Position numbers and translations under genes: made by a program. Source: Cylindrotheca closterium (lineage: Eukaryota; Bacillariophyta; Bacillariophyceae; Bacillariales; Bacillariaceae). From it: a stretch of DNA of 64,000 nt. The stretch lies in assembly GCA_933822405.4 (NCBI GenBank), contig CAKOGP040002158.1, positions 1 to 64,000 on the forward strand. The letters run 5' to 3'. The notes beneath the pieces are model-generated. The model saw only the letters and a program-made list of their open reading frames with translations, made no database searches and was not told the origin of the DNA. Below, in pieces: positions 17,925-28,299 of the stretch; the stretch's first letter is position 1, and each line of letters starts with the position of its first letter.

Positions 17925-18534
17925 TTTCGATCCTCTCTCTCTCTCGCTCTTTCTATGGCGTCAATTGCAAAGAGGTCAGCTGTTTCATGAGGTGTTTCAC
18001 ATATACGCTGAACGATGAAAGCAGTCTTGCCGAGTGAGTCGTTTTTTTTTTTTAATACGTCGTGTACGGTATTTAAAAAATTGTCCAATCTTTTTGCCTT
18101 TTACGAGTATGCATAGAGAAGAATGGATGCGACATGCGACCATTAAATGCTTGTTTCATGCTGGAACAAAGTCGAAAAGAAGGATTGGGAAGCACTACTG
18201 GCGTGTGTCAGATGGGACAGATGGGCTGGCGTGCGTCTGAGCTTTTGGACAAGTTGTACACGCACGTCAACAGACTTCGGCATTTTTCTACCGGAAGAAT
18301 TGTTTGTCATCTTACAATAACCTCGTGGACAGTATACCGGTAGGTACCATAGGCCCAACATTTTTGATCTGTCACTTGGTGTACTACCCAAGGGTTGTTG
18401 GATAGACATTCCCTCGTCGAGTCTGATAGGTGGTACAGGAGAAGTGGATTCCTGATTTTGTAACTGAAGTTTCTATCGGAATTTTACAGAATTGCTCCAA
18501 ACAGTTTGAAATTTGAAATTATTCTTCCAGCATC
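17921..18534. other. Divergent promoter region
   Basis: Lies between the starts of the divergent two-DOMON gene and the sulfotransferase-like gene. It holds a CT-rich run (17934-17952), a T-run (18043-18054) and an ATACCGGTAGGTACC palindromic stretch near 18336. No gene is supported. Confidence 0.5.
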
Positions 18535-19873
18535 ATGACAAAATTGATGGAACTCGGCTCGACGCTTCGATGGAAACCTGGAAGCTGGCAAGAGTTTGTA
18601 TGGGATGTCTGTATCGGTTTGGTCACGGGGGCTGGCCACTTTTTGTACTTTTTGAGGAATTGGTTCATCGAACGACCTCTAACATATGTACTGGGAATGG
18701 ACCACAACATCTTTCAGACCAACCAGAAACTTCGCAAGGGAGAAGGGAAATTAAAGGTTGTGGGGGTTGGGTTTGGTCGAACGGGAACGGTGAGTGAATT
18801 GTTCTTTCATGTAGATTCTGGCGGTACGCATCATTGTTGTGGGAGGAATGTAGTATGGACGTTCTGGTAGATGAAGCAAGTGGAATGTATCATTGAAAAT
18901 AATGATTGTGTTGACAAATTAACGACGTCGAATCTCTTACATTTGCAAGTTGTCCATATTATTCTCTAACAAACAATCCAATGAATCAATGAATGAATGA
19001 ATCCAGTATTCACTGACTTTGGCATTAGACGAATTGGAATACCCTACGTTACATACACAGCACTTGTACGAGAATGAGGATATCTTTCGCATGTGGATGA
19101 ACAATGTCTTTCAGCCATCATTGGACAGCGGTCATGCCACAGTTGGGCAACCTGATTTTGACATTATTGCGCAACATGGTTACCAAGCCACCATGGACTT
19201 TCCGACCGCTCTGTATTACGAACAAATACTCAAGGAGTATCCGGATTGCAAGTTCATTTTGACGACGAGACAAGATTCCGAAACTTGGTTCCGGTCCTGG
19301 GAAGGGTTGGCCAAATCCATTACTAGTGCCGCCAATGTTGGAGGATCGCTGGTATCAGCAGTCAAACAATATACAATTTACCTCAGGTGGCTCTATGCCA
19401 TGGTGAATGAAGATGATTCCTATTTGACTTCCCCGGAACCCCGCGACGATCAGAACCACTATGTTGCCATTCGATCGTATGAGAGACACAATGCTCGGGT
19501 GAAACAGATTATTCCTCCCAATCAACTCCTGGAGTACAATGTAAAGGACGAATGGAAGCCACTATGTGAATTCTTGAATGTCCCTGTTGACAAGTGTCCC
19601 AACAAGCCATTTCCCAAAACCAACAGTGCACGGAGCGTTCAGATTCAATCCATTTCAAGTTATGTGTTCCCCTTACTGATTGTATCCTGGATAAGTATGA
19701 AATTTTTTCGCAAGGCTACCGGCAAGACTGTCGTGGAATGGGTGCGTGTCCAAACGGACTTGGTGCACCATCGATTGCAAAAGACCATGTTGAGTTATAA
19801 AAGTTGTACTCCAGGAAAAGACTTGGAGGAAGATGGTGATGGAATTGCCGCTGCAGTGTACAAACACTCGTGA
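18535..19873 (+). CDS. P-loop sulfotransferase-like protein (two exons)
   Basis: Exons 18535-18789 and 19007-19873 join across a GTGAGT...CCAG intron of 217 bp to give 373 residues. The join completes the 5'-PAPS-binding loop: GFGRTGT (79-85) followed by YSLTLALDEL. Further on, YPDCKFILTTRQDSETWF (about 170-190) fits the 3'-phosphate-binding motif of the family. The domain resembles the Sulfotransfer_4 group, which transfers sulfate from PAPS; the substrate is unknown. Hydrophobic stretches near residues 22-45 and 303-320 (SYVFPLLIVSWISMKFF) suggest membrane attachment, possibly in the Golgi. The intron ends next to a GAATGAATGAAT repeat. Confidence 0.85.
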
Positions 19874-20392
19874 CACAAAACATGATGAAAGTGTGATGTT
19901 CATGACGATGATGATGTGGATGATGTGAAAGTGATAGAAAATGTCGAATCATGATGGTGCATTCTCGAAATCCGTGTTTGTTTTTTGACAGAGTCAGGCT
20001 TCGTTTGAGATAAGCATGAGGAAAAATATATCCAGTATATATATAGATGTAATTTGTTGTTGGAAGGTATAATTTGCTGTCACCCAATAGAATGAGTACA
20101 TATAAGATGTAGCTAAATCAAATTGTACATTGTCGAACGAATACCGTTGTAACTGGGTTTTCGTCCTGCTTTTGGTGGGGAGGGATCAAAAGTTCCAATG
20201 ATAAGCAATGCAAAGTTCCAATAAGCAATGCAATCTGCACCATGACGGTACTAATAATTATTATCATTCCGTTATAGTGCAGCTACTACTGCAGGTCCTA
20301 CTGAGCTTTCATTGTGATGATTTTAGATATTCTAGTATAATACTCGGTTGTTATTCTGTCTAGATCGTCCCTTCATCATTCTGTGGATATTT
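19874..20392. other. 3' flanks of two convergent genes
   Basis: Contains GATGATGATGTGGATGATG repeats near 19905 and a short direct repeat, GCAATGCAAAGTTCCAATAA-like, near 20205-20230. No gene seen. Confidence 0.5.
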
Positions 20393-21148
20393 TTAAGGCT
20401 TCTTTACGACTCCAACTTCAGCAGGTCGCAAGACTCGGTTGTTCAACATGAATCCAGACTTGATGACTTGTCCAACGGTGCCTGGTTCCCTGGATTCATC
20501 AGGGTATTCCATAAGAGCATTCATTGTTTCAGGATCAAAGCCATCACCTGGTTCTTCGCAGAACTTTGTCACACCATTGGATTGGAAGGCTTTGATCAAT
20601 CCATCGTTGGTCATTTGAATACCTTGATACAAGGAGGACAAATGTGTGTTGGTTTCCAATTCCGACTCATCGACGGATTCCAAGGCGCGATTCAAATTGT
20701 CCGAGACTTCCAATAACGATTTGGCAAAAGACTTGATGGCAAAGTTGCGAGCAGAATCAACATCCTTACGAGCAATGTTTCGGGTATTCTCTTGTTCTGC
20801 GAGACTTCGCAACAATTGGTCTTTCAATTCCTTGACTTCGGCTTGTAGCTTTTGTTCAGGACTCTCTTCAGCAGCAGCAGCAGCAGCAGCAGGTTCTTCT
20901 TCTTTTGGAGGCTCTTCAGTTGCTGTCTCTGCTGCTGCTGCTTCTTCCTTTTTGGTTTCGTCACTGAACCAGCGGTATTGTGGTTGAAAGTTTTGTTCTT
21001 GAGATTGTACAGTAACCGATGCAGGGTTGGTGGCTCCCGCAACGATACGATGAGAGGATGTGGCTCGAGCAGCCGCAGTCGAAAGACTTCGAAGGGCTGC
21101 TGAAGATCTAGAGCTCTTGGCGGCGATTGTACGAAGTCCGTTGATCAT
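20393..21148 (-). CDS. MGE1: Mitochondrial GrpE nucleotide-exchange factor
   Basis: The product has 251 residues. The N-terminal 55 residues are rich in Arg, Ser and Ala with almost no acidic residues, a typical mitochondrial presequence. An Ala/Glu-rich spacer (about 65-95) precedes the GrpE domain: a long coiled coil (ELKDQLLRSLAEQENTRNI, about 105-130), then SFAKSLLEVSDNLNRALE, and a beta-domain ending VGQVIKSGFMLNNRVLRPAEVGV. GrpE releases ADP from mitochondrial Hsp70 during protein import and folding. The length suits a eukaryotic Mge1. A (CAA)n run lies just before the start, and the gene is divergent from the lipase gene with 291 bp between the starts. Confidence 0.95.
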   Translation of the reverse strand: MINGLRTIAAKSSRSSAALRSLSTAAARATSSHRIVAGATNPASVTVQSQEQNFQPQYRWFSDETKKEEAAAAETATEEPPKEEEPAAAAAAAEESPEQKLQAEVKELKDQLLRSLAEQENTRNIARKDVDSARNFAIKSFAKSLLEVSDNLNRALESVDESELETNTHLSSLYQGIQMTNDGLIKAFQSNGVTKFCEEPGDGFDPETMNALMEYPDESREPGTVGQVIKSGFMLNNRVLRPAEVGVVKKP

Positions 21149-21439
21149 TTTTGTTGTTGTTGTTGTTGTTGTTCAATTCAAGCGTAGAGGCGCAAGTTAT
21201 ATATATATATATCTTTGTTGCAAGATGAATGAATGAATGAATGAGAATCTAAATAACAGCTGACGACGATGATGTGTTTCATTCTTGTTCCTGTGGCGGT
21301 CCTTTCTTCTGTCCACTTTTGAGGCTGTAAAAGATTGACGTCAGCTACACCGAACGGGAGAAGGACGAGCAGCATGTTTGTCGAGCTAGTCGACTATCTT
21401 CAATCTATCGAGTGCTTCCACAATTCACAACAATAACTG
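21149..21439. promoter_or_regulatory. Bidirectional promoter of GrpE and the PAF-AH-like gene
   Basis: The 291-bp spacer separates two divergent starts. It holds a (GTT)n run at 21151-21173 in the GrpE leader, a short (AT)n run near 21199-21212 and an AATG repeat near 21226-21244. No specific factor site is claimed. Confidence 0.45.
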
Positions 21440-22735
21440 ATGACCATATTGGCAGATCCATCAGGTCTGATTGTTGGAGATGCGGAAACAGTCGGAATAC
21501 GATACTTTCCTGGAGAGGAAGACAAATGTCCTCCATTTCGCGTCTTGTATCCTGCATCCTTCAACGTTCGTCATTCCTCCTCTTTAGGTGAAGAAAACGA
21601 ACAAGAAGGATCCACAACAACAACAAGGGCATCAAACCAAACAAGTCGAAGGCGGGTCAGCTGGTTTCACGAACATGGAGTCGCGTTCTTTTGGAATGGG
21701 TATCTTCATGTTGCCGGAATTAAGAAAGGATCTTGGTTATTCGCATTTCTATCCACCGCAATTGGTGCGATTGCCTCCATTGCAACCTTTTCGTGTTCCG
21801 TGCTCGGATGGAATGGTTTGCATTTCCCAAGAGGGCTTCTATCAGTGGATGCACCACCAGCAATTGTCATCGAGACAAAGAAGAAAGACAAGAAACCTTT
21901 GATTGTGTTCTCACATGGTCTGACGGGGACGGGTGAAGAAAATTTACTTCTCATGTCAGCCTGGGCCAAAATGGGATTCGTTGTGGTTTCTGTTCATCAC
22001 ACAGATGGGAGCTCCTGCCGGGTGCGAATCCAAAATGCAGCATCAGTAGCAGCAGCTGCAGCAGCAGATGGTTTTTACAAACATGGCCCGCCATTTGCCA
22101 ACTACGACGCTACCTTTCGTCCCAAACAAATATTGCATCGAACCAGGGACATTCAGCAGGCTTTGGAGTTTGTGGCGACCAGTCCAGATTTGGCAAAGAT
22201 TCGCTCCATCTGCAATATTCAAGAAATCATCTCGGCTGGGTTTTCCTACGGCGCTGCAACAGCTGTCTTGGTAGCACATACCATTCCACAACGAATCAAA
22301 GGTTTGATTCTATTGGATGGATGGTTCTACATTGATGTTTCCCAAGCAGCAGGTATTGAATTCGAGTTTCCACCGCAGGCATTTCTACCAGAAGACGGCA
22401 GCGATTTATCGACGATAGTTCCTAGTGTCTTTATCAATTCAGAAGCTTTTGAGAGCTACACTAAAATTTACCAAGCCACTCGTCGGTTGGCAAGACAGTT
22501 CAGTGGGAGTGGATCGGTTCCACGACAAAACGAAACACCGTTATCATTCGACAACATGCATGTCCTCAAGGGTACCCAACACAACAACTTTTGCGACGTG
22601 ATTTTTTGGTTCCCCACTAGATTGCTCCGATATTTGGGCGTCATTGGACAAGGGTGTGATCCCAGAGACCGATATCGCGAGATCATTCGAATATCATCAG
22701 ACTTTTTGAAGACCAACTTCCATGAAACATCATGA
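21440..22735 (+). CDS. Platelet-activating-factor acetylhydrolase-like lipase
   Basis: The product has 431 residues with an alpha/beta-hydrolase fold of the PAF-AH II type. Motifs in order: VFSHGLTGTGEE (oxyanion region), the nucleophile elbow GFSYG with Ser269, ILLDGWFY carrying the likely acid Asp, and GTQHNNFCD carrying the likely catalytic His. PAF-AH enzymes cleave short or oxidised sn-2 acyl chains from phospholipids. A hydrophobic segment near residues 95-120 (LFAFLSTAIGAIASIATFS) may insert in a membrane and is an addition to the usual core. The GrpE gene is its divergent neighbour. The exact substrate cannot be told from sequence. Confidence 0.85.
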   Translation: MTILADPSGLIVGDAETVGIRYFPGEEDKCPPFRVLYPASFNVRHSSSLGEENEQEGSTTTTRASNQTSRRRVSWFHEHGVAFFWNGYLHVAGIKKGSWLFAFLSTAIGAIASIATFSCSVLGWNGLHFPRGLLSVDAPPAIVIETKKKDKKPLIVFSHGLTGTGEENLLLMSAWAKMGFVVVSVHHTDGSSCRVRIQNAASVAAAAAADGFYKHGPPFANYDATFRPKQILHRTRDIQQALEFVATSPDLAKIRSICNIQEIISAGFSYGAATAVLVAHTIPQRIKGLILLDGWFYIDVSQAAGIEFEFPPQAFLPEDGSDLSTIVPSVFINSEAFESYTKIYQATRRLARQFSGSGSVPRQNETPLSFDNMHVLKGTQHNNFCDVIFWFPTRLLRYLGVIGQGCDPRDRYREIIRISSDFLKTNFHETS

Positions 22736-23618
22736 CCTTGAATGGAAAATCATTCAAATTCCAAAAGAGAACCGCCCATACAGACTGATAGACAGGAACA
22801 TGAGAGATCTGAGAGTTCAAGTCCACTCACTCGTTTGCAACTACATCGTCCATGGCGATCTTATTCTTCAACTATACCCCATGTGGGCCCATTTACGACA
22901 TTGGATTCAAATAGTAGTCCTACCAGAAGACAAGCTGTAACAGACTTTCTTACCAGCGACTAGTGATTCATTTGGAAGAGTGTGCTTTGGACACCACAAG
23001 AAAACAGAAATATGACCAGCAGGACGTCTTTCACACCTACTATATATTTTTTAAATGAATCTTCTTCTCCTTCTTGGAGTTGCTCTTGTTGATAGGATCC
23101 TTCATTCGTCTGATGCCTTTTTAAAAGATTTCAAAATGATCTTTGTCAGAGTCGCAGCGCAGATAACTCGATCGATGGGGCAAAACCAGTCCGAAGGGTC
23201 ATCATCAATCACAACAGCACCTGCGCCCAGCTGACAACAGCATCGCATGCAATGAAGGACGTGCTTCTGATCATGCGCAAGTTTGCGTCACACCTAGTGT
23301 ATTACAAACAATACCCACGAAACGGTTCTTATTTCTCTTCGCTTCACATACGCAAGTGAGGGGTCATTGCTTAAGTGAGATTTCGAGCTCGTACGAAACA
23401 GTTTTGAACGTCATTTGCCACTAAAAGAGTTAAGGCCCACCACGTGGCACGCCGGCTTCAAACGGTTTCAGCCCCATTAGGTCCTATGCGTTGCCTGGAG
23501 TTTTTTTGTTTTGCTTGTCGATCAAAGTCGATGTTCTATTTCACGATACATCATCATTCGAAACTTGCATGGACATCAAACACAATCATACATTTTGAGT
23601 CACACAACAAAGCTGACG
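22736..23618. other. Intergenic region upstream of the bZIP-like gene
   Basis: No gene is supported. The frame of the bZIP-like protein is open back to 23511, but that stretch reads as leader sequence. Nothing repeated or structured stands out. Confidence 0.45.
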
Positions 23619-24737
23619 ATGTATAAAGGCGAGAGTGATTCTCTCATTGAATCAGATACCATGGCTCCACAGCACAGTGACGATAACAATAAGGAGGGAG
23701 ACAACCGGCAGCCAAGCGTTGCACCTCCTCTTGAAACGGTATTCCAGCGATCCAACATGAATGAAAACGATAGTGCTGCAGAATGGAAGGACACACTATC
23801 TGCAGGTACGAAACGACGAAGGGGTGAAGAACTAGCGAAATGGGAACTGGCAAGCAAACGAGAGGCAAGTCGATTGAGCTCGATGCGTTGCCAAGAACGG
23901 AAACGGAAACGAATGGACTATTTGAAGGATGAAGAAGATAGATTGAAGGTTCAGAATCAGAATATGCTACAGCAAAACAATTCTCTTCGATTACTGATAT
24001 CTGTGATAAGGCAAAGTTTAAGTGTGATTCCACCGCAGAACGTGCAAACCAACCCGATTGGAATGGCACAAGGTGGAGGACCCGCTCTCTATAACCAAGG
24101 AGTATTCGGTGCAGTGCAGCAAGTTCAGCAACAGCCCCACTTCGTTGGCATTCCACAGATACCAGCACCTAATAATCTCAACCTATCAATCGCATGGATG
24201 GCTTCGATGAATCAACAAATGCCTGGGCTACCTAACCAAACGCTACCCTCCTTGGCGAATCCTCCTCCTGTTGCTCAGTTTCAGCAGCCATTTATTGTGG
24301 CCCCGAATACGATCAACCCGCAGATGCAAATCAATCTTTTCCAGAATGCTTTGCCTGCGCAAAATAATCTTCCTGCTCTACAGAACCTTTTCGCCATGGC
24401 ACAGCAGGCAGGACTACAACAACAACAACAACAACAACCGCAACATCAACTTCAACATCAACATCAACATCAACAACAGCAACAACAACAACAACAACAA
24501 CCGCAATATCAACAACAACCGCAATATCAACAACAACTACAACTACAACAACTACAACAACTACAACAACTAGGGAACATGATGATGCCACAACAAGCAA
24601 ATCCAGTTCAACAACAACAGCAGCAGCAACAGCAACAGCAACAACAGGTAATTTTGCAACCGATTCCTCATAGAATGGCCATCAGCATAGACATGGTGAA
24701 TGGCGAAGAAGAACATAATAATTTGAAGAATTCATGA
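23619..24737 (+). CDS. bZIP-like protein with poly-Gln activation-type region
   Basis: I choose the ATG at 23619 (372 residues); 23661 is possible and 23511 less likely. A basic stretch (about residues 58-95, TKRRRGEELAKWE, then REASRLSSMRCQERKRKRM) leads into a leucine zipper with L, L, M, L, I spaced exactly seven apart (YLKDEEDRLKVQNQNMLQQ). The basic region lacks the invariant Asn and Arg of classical bZIP factors: Ser and Gln occupy these places. The remainder is rich in Gln, Asn and Pro with long Gln and Gln-His runs, as in activation domains. A nuclear DNA-binding or dimerisation role is inferred. Acidic and Ser-rich residues fill the N-terminus. Confidence 0.7.
   Translation: MYKGESDSLIESDTMAPQHSDDNNKEGDNRQPSVAPPLETVFQRSNMNENDSAAEWKDTLSAGTKRRRGEELAKWELASKREASRLSSMRCQERKRKRMDYLKDEEDRLKVQNQNMLQQNNSLRLLISVIRQSLSVIPPQNVQTNPIGMAQGGGPALYNQGVFGAVQQVQQQPHFVGIPQIPAPNNLNLSIAWMASMNQQMPGLPNQTLPSLANPPPVAQFQQPFIVAPNTINPQMQINLFQNALPAQNNLPALQNLFAMAQQAGLQQQQQQQPQHQLQHQHQHQQQQQQQQQQPQYQQQPQYQQQLQLQQLQQLQQLGNMMMPQQANPVQQQQQQQQQQQQQVILQPIPHRMAISIDMVNGEEEHNNLKNS
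24411..24655 (+). repeat. Coding CAA/CAG repeat (poly-Gln)
   Basis: Interrupted (CAA)n and (CAG)n runs, with CAT codons, encode two Gln-rich tracts. The runs at 24477-24500 and 24608-24648 are the purest and are likely to vary in length. Confidence 0.9.
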
Positions 24738-25682
24738 TGATAATCTCATCAGCACGATTGGCTGGAAACAGGACATCAGACAGCCACGATTGCTTTACTA
24801 TAATGTGCGGATGAACAATAAACACGGGTCCCAGAATGCGAAGAAACTATTCGGACTAATGTTACAGATAAATGTTACAGAAACCTAAAAAAGGAGATGC
24901 GAGATTAATCGTGCTGCTGGAACTATCTTTGCCTGAAGAGAGTGTTGAGACCCTTTGATTCACCAGCTTGGACGAAAACTTCACGACTCTTATTATTGTT
25001 ATCGGAACTTCAGAAATACTATGTATTCTAGCGAAGTGAAAGTCTCCGTAAAGTTTCACGCGTGCCAATTAGTCGGAAGTGTATGACAACAGCATTACTT
25101 AGGCCACACCATGTGTCCGATCCAATGTCATTCACAATTGGTTGGTCGACGAACCGTGGTGCTGTACGCGACTGTTGGCAATATATATGATACTCTCCAA
25201 TGTTCAACAGCTTTAGCTTAAACTAGCTTTCTACTCGTCGATCCTAATAGGCGCCAAAGACTAGATTGCATTCGAAATCAAGAATGGACGGTAATGCAGA
25301 CTGATTTTTGGTAGTCTCAGTAGTTGTTCAAGTCCAAATATTGTTTCATTAGGACCACTTCCTCATTGTCGGAGCGGACTCCTCTCGGGCTGTTTGACCT
25401 ATCGAGAAAAAGGTCCTGATCTTCAGACAGGTCGTTGCATGTTTCATTTCAAACTGAAAGTGCTTCCTTCCTTCGAGGAACGAGGTGTGGACGGAACCCC
25501 ATCAAACGGTACAGTTCAGATCTTGCCTGCACACAACGAGATAATGAAGTTTGTTGACCGAAGCGATTGATGCCGTCCTTACTTCGAGCAAGCGTTCTTG
25601 CTCTTACTGTCCAAATTTGTGGAAACGGAATTTCAATCCGACTCCCACTTTATGCAGCTTCCTTATCTTAATTTGTTTGTAC
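24738..25682. other. Intergenic region, no gene seen
   Basis: 3' flanks of two convergent genes. I found no long frame, repeat or RNA-like structure that I can support. Confidence 0.45.
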
Positions 25683-26970
25683 TCAAACGCGCACTGTGCA
25701 CAGTAAATCAAGGTGAGTCCATGTGTGAGAAAGGAATTCACAGGTTCCAGCGACAGAGAACCACCATTATTCATACACAGCGAAACTTACATATCTGCAA
25801 CTTGTCGTCGTATCCTATTGAAATCCAGTCTGGTTGGCTGGTACTCCACTGAAGATTGTTAATGGCTCCATTCGCATTGTACGCCAAAATGGGTTCTTCC
25901 ACAGGTCTCTTTTGCATAGTACTCAAGTCCCATATCAGTGCTTGTGAATCGTCAGCTGCCGTACAAATGTGACAAGATGAATGCGGTGCCCATGCCACAG
26001 AATTAACGCAAGCAAAGTGTCCACCGAGCTCTGCTACAGCAATACTTGGAACCCGAACATCCAGAATGACAGTCTTTTTCGATTCCAAACAGAACGTAGC
26101 CAAATAATTGGGATCTTGCTTGTTCCATTCAATTCTTAAGAGAGGGTCCAAACCAGGGGATTCATAGATGATCGTTGAGTGCTCCAGACTTCGCAAATCG
26201 AACATCCGTACAGACCCATCAGCACCCACAGAAGCAAAGACATCTTTCCCTCGGGAAAAGGCTAGATCAAAGACTTCCCTATCATGTGCAATCAGTTGAG
26301 TCTTGGGCGACTGAGTCGTAACATCCCAAATCGTACACGTTGTATCAATCGAACAAGTCCCCAGTACCGTCGGATCTGCTTCATTCCAATCAAAAGATGT
26401 CAGAGGTGCACAGTATTCACTCGTCTTGTTATTGTTCAACACGGCTTCCTTCTTGACTTCGGATCTTCCAGAAGCATCTGTTTCCCGTGATACACTCCAC
26501 AGCCTCAGGTAATCTCCAGTCGTGGCAAGTAGATCGGGGGCTCCGGGTGCTAAATCTGGAGACCAGCCTAATTTGGTGCAAGGATATGGATGATCAAACT
26601 CTGCAGCCTTGTACAGCGATGTGCTGGGATCATCCGAATTGGGATTCTTGTGAATGATGGAAACCACATTTGAATACTGTTCGACATAAGAACCAATCGC
26701 TAGACGAAACGGTGAAGCTGCATGTTGCCTGAAACCAATTGGAAATGAGGACAACTTTAGAATCGCAAGAGAATCATACAACGATTCTGCGCTCGCAACC
26801 CTCTGCTGCACGACAATCGAAAGAAAAAGTTCACCTAATTTCAAAATGGTATTTTCGTACCTTCTACTCCACCCCATTGCAAATACACTCCATGGTGCTT
26901 TGTATGTGTAAATCTCCTTCCGTGGTCCTTGTGCTGCTACTGCATTGGCGGCAGCGTCGTGTTCCGCCAT
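25683..26970 (-). CDS. DCAF7: WD40 protein of the DCAF7/WDR68/TTG1 family (three exons)
   Basis: Exons: 26970-26861, 26728-25791 and 25693-25683, giving 352 residues. Intron 1 (GTACGA...TTTCAG, 132 bp) divides by three and has no stop, so unspliced RNA stays open. Removing it restores the family N-terminus: RKEIYTYKAPWSVFAMGWS, then RQHAASPFRLAIGSYVEQY. Intron 2 starts GTAAGT inside codon 350 and ends GCACAG. The last exon is only 11 bases and gives the family's ending LRV. WD repeats span about residues 60-350 (TSFDWNEADP, GSVRMFDLRS, CHICTAADDSQALIWDL). The family acts as a scaffold for DYRK kinases, bHLH/MYB factors and CUL4 ligases. A plastid-type gene is its divergent neighbour, with about 200 bp between the starts. 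Confidence 0.93.
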
Positions 26971-27174
26971 GGTTTTTCAAGCTAGTGGAGGTACGATAGT
27001 TGAAGTTGATAGGTGTAGACAGATGTCGATGATCGAAGCATCATCATCCTTCCACCGTTTTTCCAAATAATTTCAATACGCGCGTGACGGCTTTGTCGTT
27101 GACAAAACGAAGCGCGCCAGCCGATAACGATTTGAAGTCAAACACAAAAATGAAACCATCAGTCTACCACAGAG
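26971..27174. promoter_or_regulatory. Divergent promoter of the WD40 gene and the plastid-type gene
   Basis: A 204-bp spacer between two starts. An ATG at 27150 opens a 23-residue upstream frame that overlaps the plastid-type gene out of frame and ends at 27221. Confidence 0.4.
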
Positions 27175-28161
27175 ATGAAGAGTGGTATCCGCATACTTGC
27201 AAAAGCCCGGAAACAGAATGATCGAAATCTTGTCCTACTCTTTTTTCTGTTCTGGTTGTCGCTGGTTGACAGGTCTACGTCGTTGATTGCAGGACATCAC
27301 TCGAAACACAGAAAACTACTGCAACTGTCGACGAGAACGAGGAGTAGGACGATATCCAACAGCAGTTCCAAGAATAATCCTCATCATGATGAACATGATT
27401 CTAGTCGAAGACTATTGCTTGCGTTCATTGCACCAATTTGGTCGGCAACTTTTACTCCAATATCATGCAGAGCGACAGGAGAAGGCGAAGAGCGAATGGT
27501 GCTAACGAAGAAACCAACAGCACCACGGGGAGCACTGATTCCAGCATTACAACAGCGCATTTTGTTGGAAGAATGTATTTCATCATCCAGATCCCTCGTG
27601 CAGCCTAACCAAGAAGTCAACGATAAAAATCAAATATTGGAAAAACTAAAGACCATTGTGGCACCTCTGCCTGACGGAACCTCGACATTATTCCGACAGC
27701 AGCCCATCAAGCTAGGCCTTGAAGCGGAGCCTTTTGCCAACCAACAATATCTTCAAGGCAACGTGGTTCGAGTCGCAATGAACCTCTACACCTCCAACTT
27801 GAGACTCGAAAACGATCTACCGAGTTATACTGTGACGGATCCCGCTTGGAAAAAATCTTACATACGACAAAACGATGGATTGCCCGACATTGCCAAAGTC
27901 TTGCAAGCAGATATGGATTTGCGAGACCTGTACCGAAATTCCATCGTGACGTACTTGGATGATGCTTCCGCCGAGTTGTACTCCAATGACGTTGATTTCG
28001 TCGAACTGAATCAACTGCTCGTGCAAGCCGCAGAACAGTTTGATCTCTGGTTGGGACGCATCGATGATGCCGAAGTAAAGGTAGAACTTCAATCCGTCCT
28101 AGAAGGCAAGACACCAAAGATCTACAAATCATATTATGCAGGATTTGTACCACCAAAGTAG
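27175..28161 (+). CDS. Candidate thylakoid-lumen protein
   Basis: The product has 328 residues. A first hydrophobic stretch (about 18-37, LVLLFFLFWLSLVDRSTS) can be the ER signal of a diatom plastid presequence. A Ser/Arg-rich transit-like stretch follows (about 40-75). Then comes SSRRLLLAFIAPIW, a twin-Arg followed by a hydrophobic core ending near SCRA, as in Tat signals for the thylakoid lumen. The mature part (from about residue 100) is helical, with no Cys or membrane segment, and includes YLQGNVVRVAMNLY and DMDLRDLYRNSIVTYLDDA. That fits a four-helix bundle such as the extrinsic photosystem II proteins PsbQ or Psb31, but I cannot confirm the family. Location is inferred from the presequence alone. 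Confidence 0.6.
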   Translation: MKSGIRILAKARKQNDRNLVLLFFLFWLSLVDRSTSLIAGHHSKHRKLLQLSTRTRSRTISNSSSKNNPHHDEHDSSRRLLLAFIAPIWSATFTPISCRATGEGEERMVLTKKPTAPRGALIPALQQRILLEECISSSRSLVQPNQEVNDKNQILEKLKTIVAPLPDGTSTLFRQQPIKLGLEAEPFANQQYLQGNVVRVAMNLYTSNLRLENDLPSYTVTDPAWKKSYIRQNDGLPDIAKVLQADMDLRDLYRNSIVTYLDDASAELYSNDVDFVELNQLLVQAAEQFDLWLGRIDDAEVKVELQSVLEGKTPKIYKSYYAGFVPPK

Positions 28162-28299
28162 TAAAATAGTAATGGCAACATCTATGCTAATCATTTCAGT
28201 AGCAATAATCTTCTACTGTTTCTTCTATGTATTCCTCTTTCCTGAAGAGGTTCTTGATGTTCACATTTCAGTAAGTACACAATTTGATAACTAATTCAA

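Noticed and set aside
17921..18088. A 56-residue N-terminal extension of the divergent two-DOMON protein.
   Set aside because: It would bury the signal peptide, and the paralogue starts at the equivalent of 17920.
24331..24600. A Val-rich frame on the minus strand.
   Set aside because: Antisense of the poly-Gln CAA repeats.
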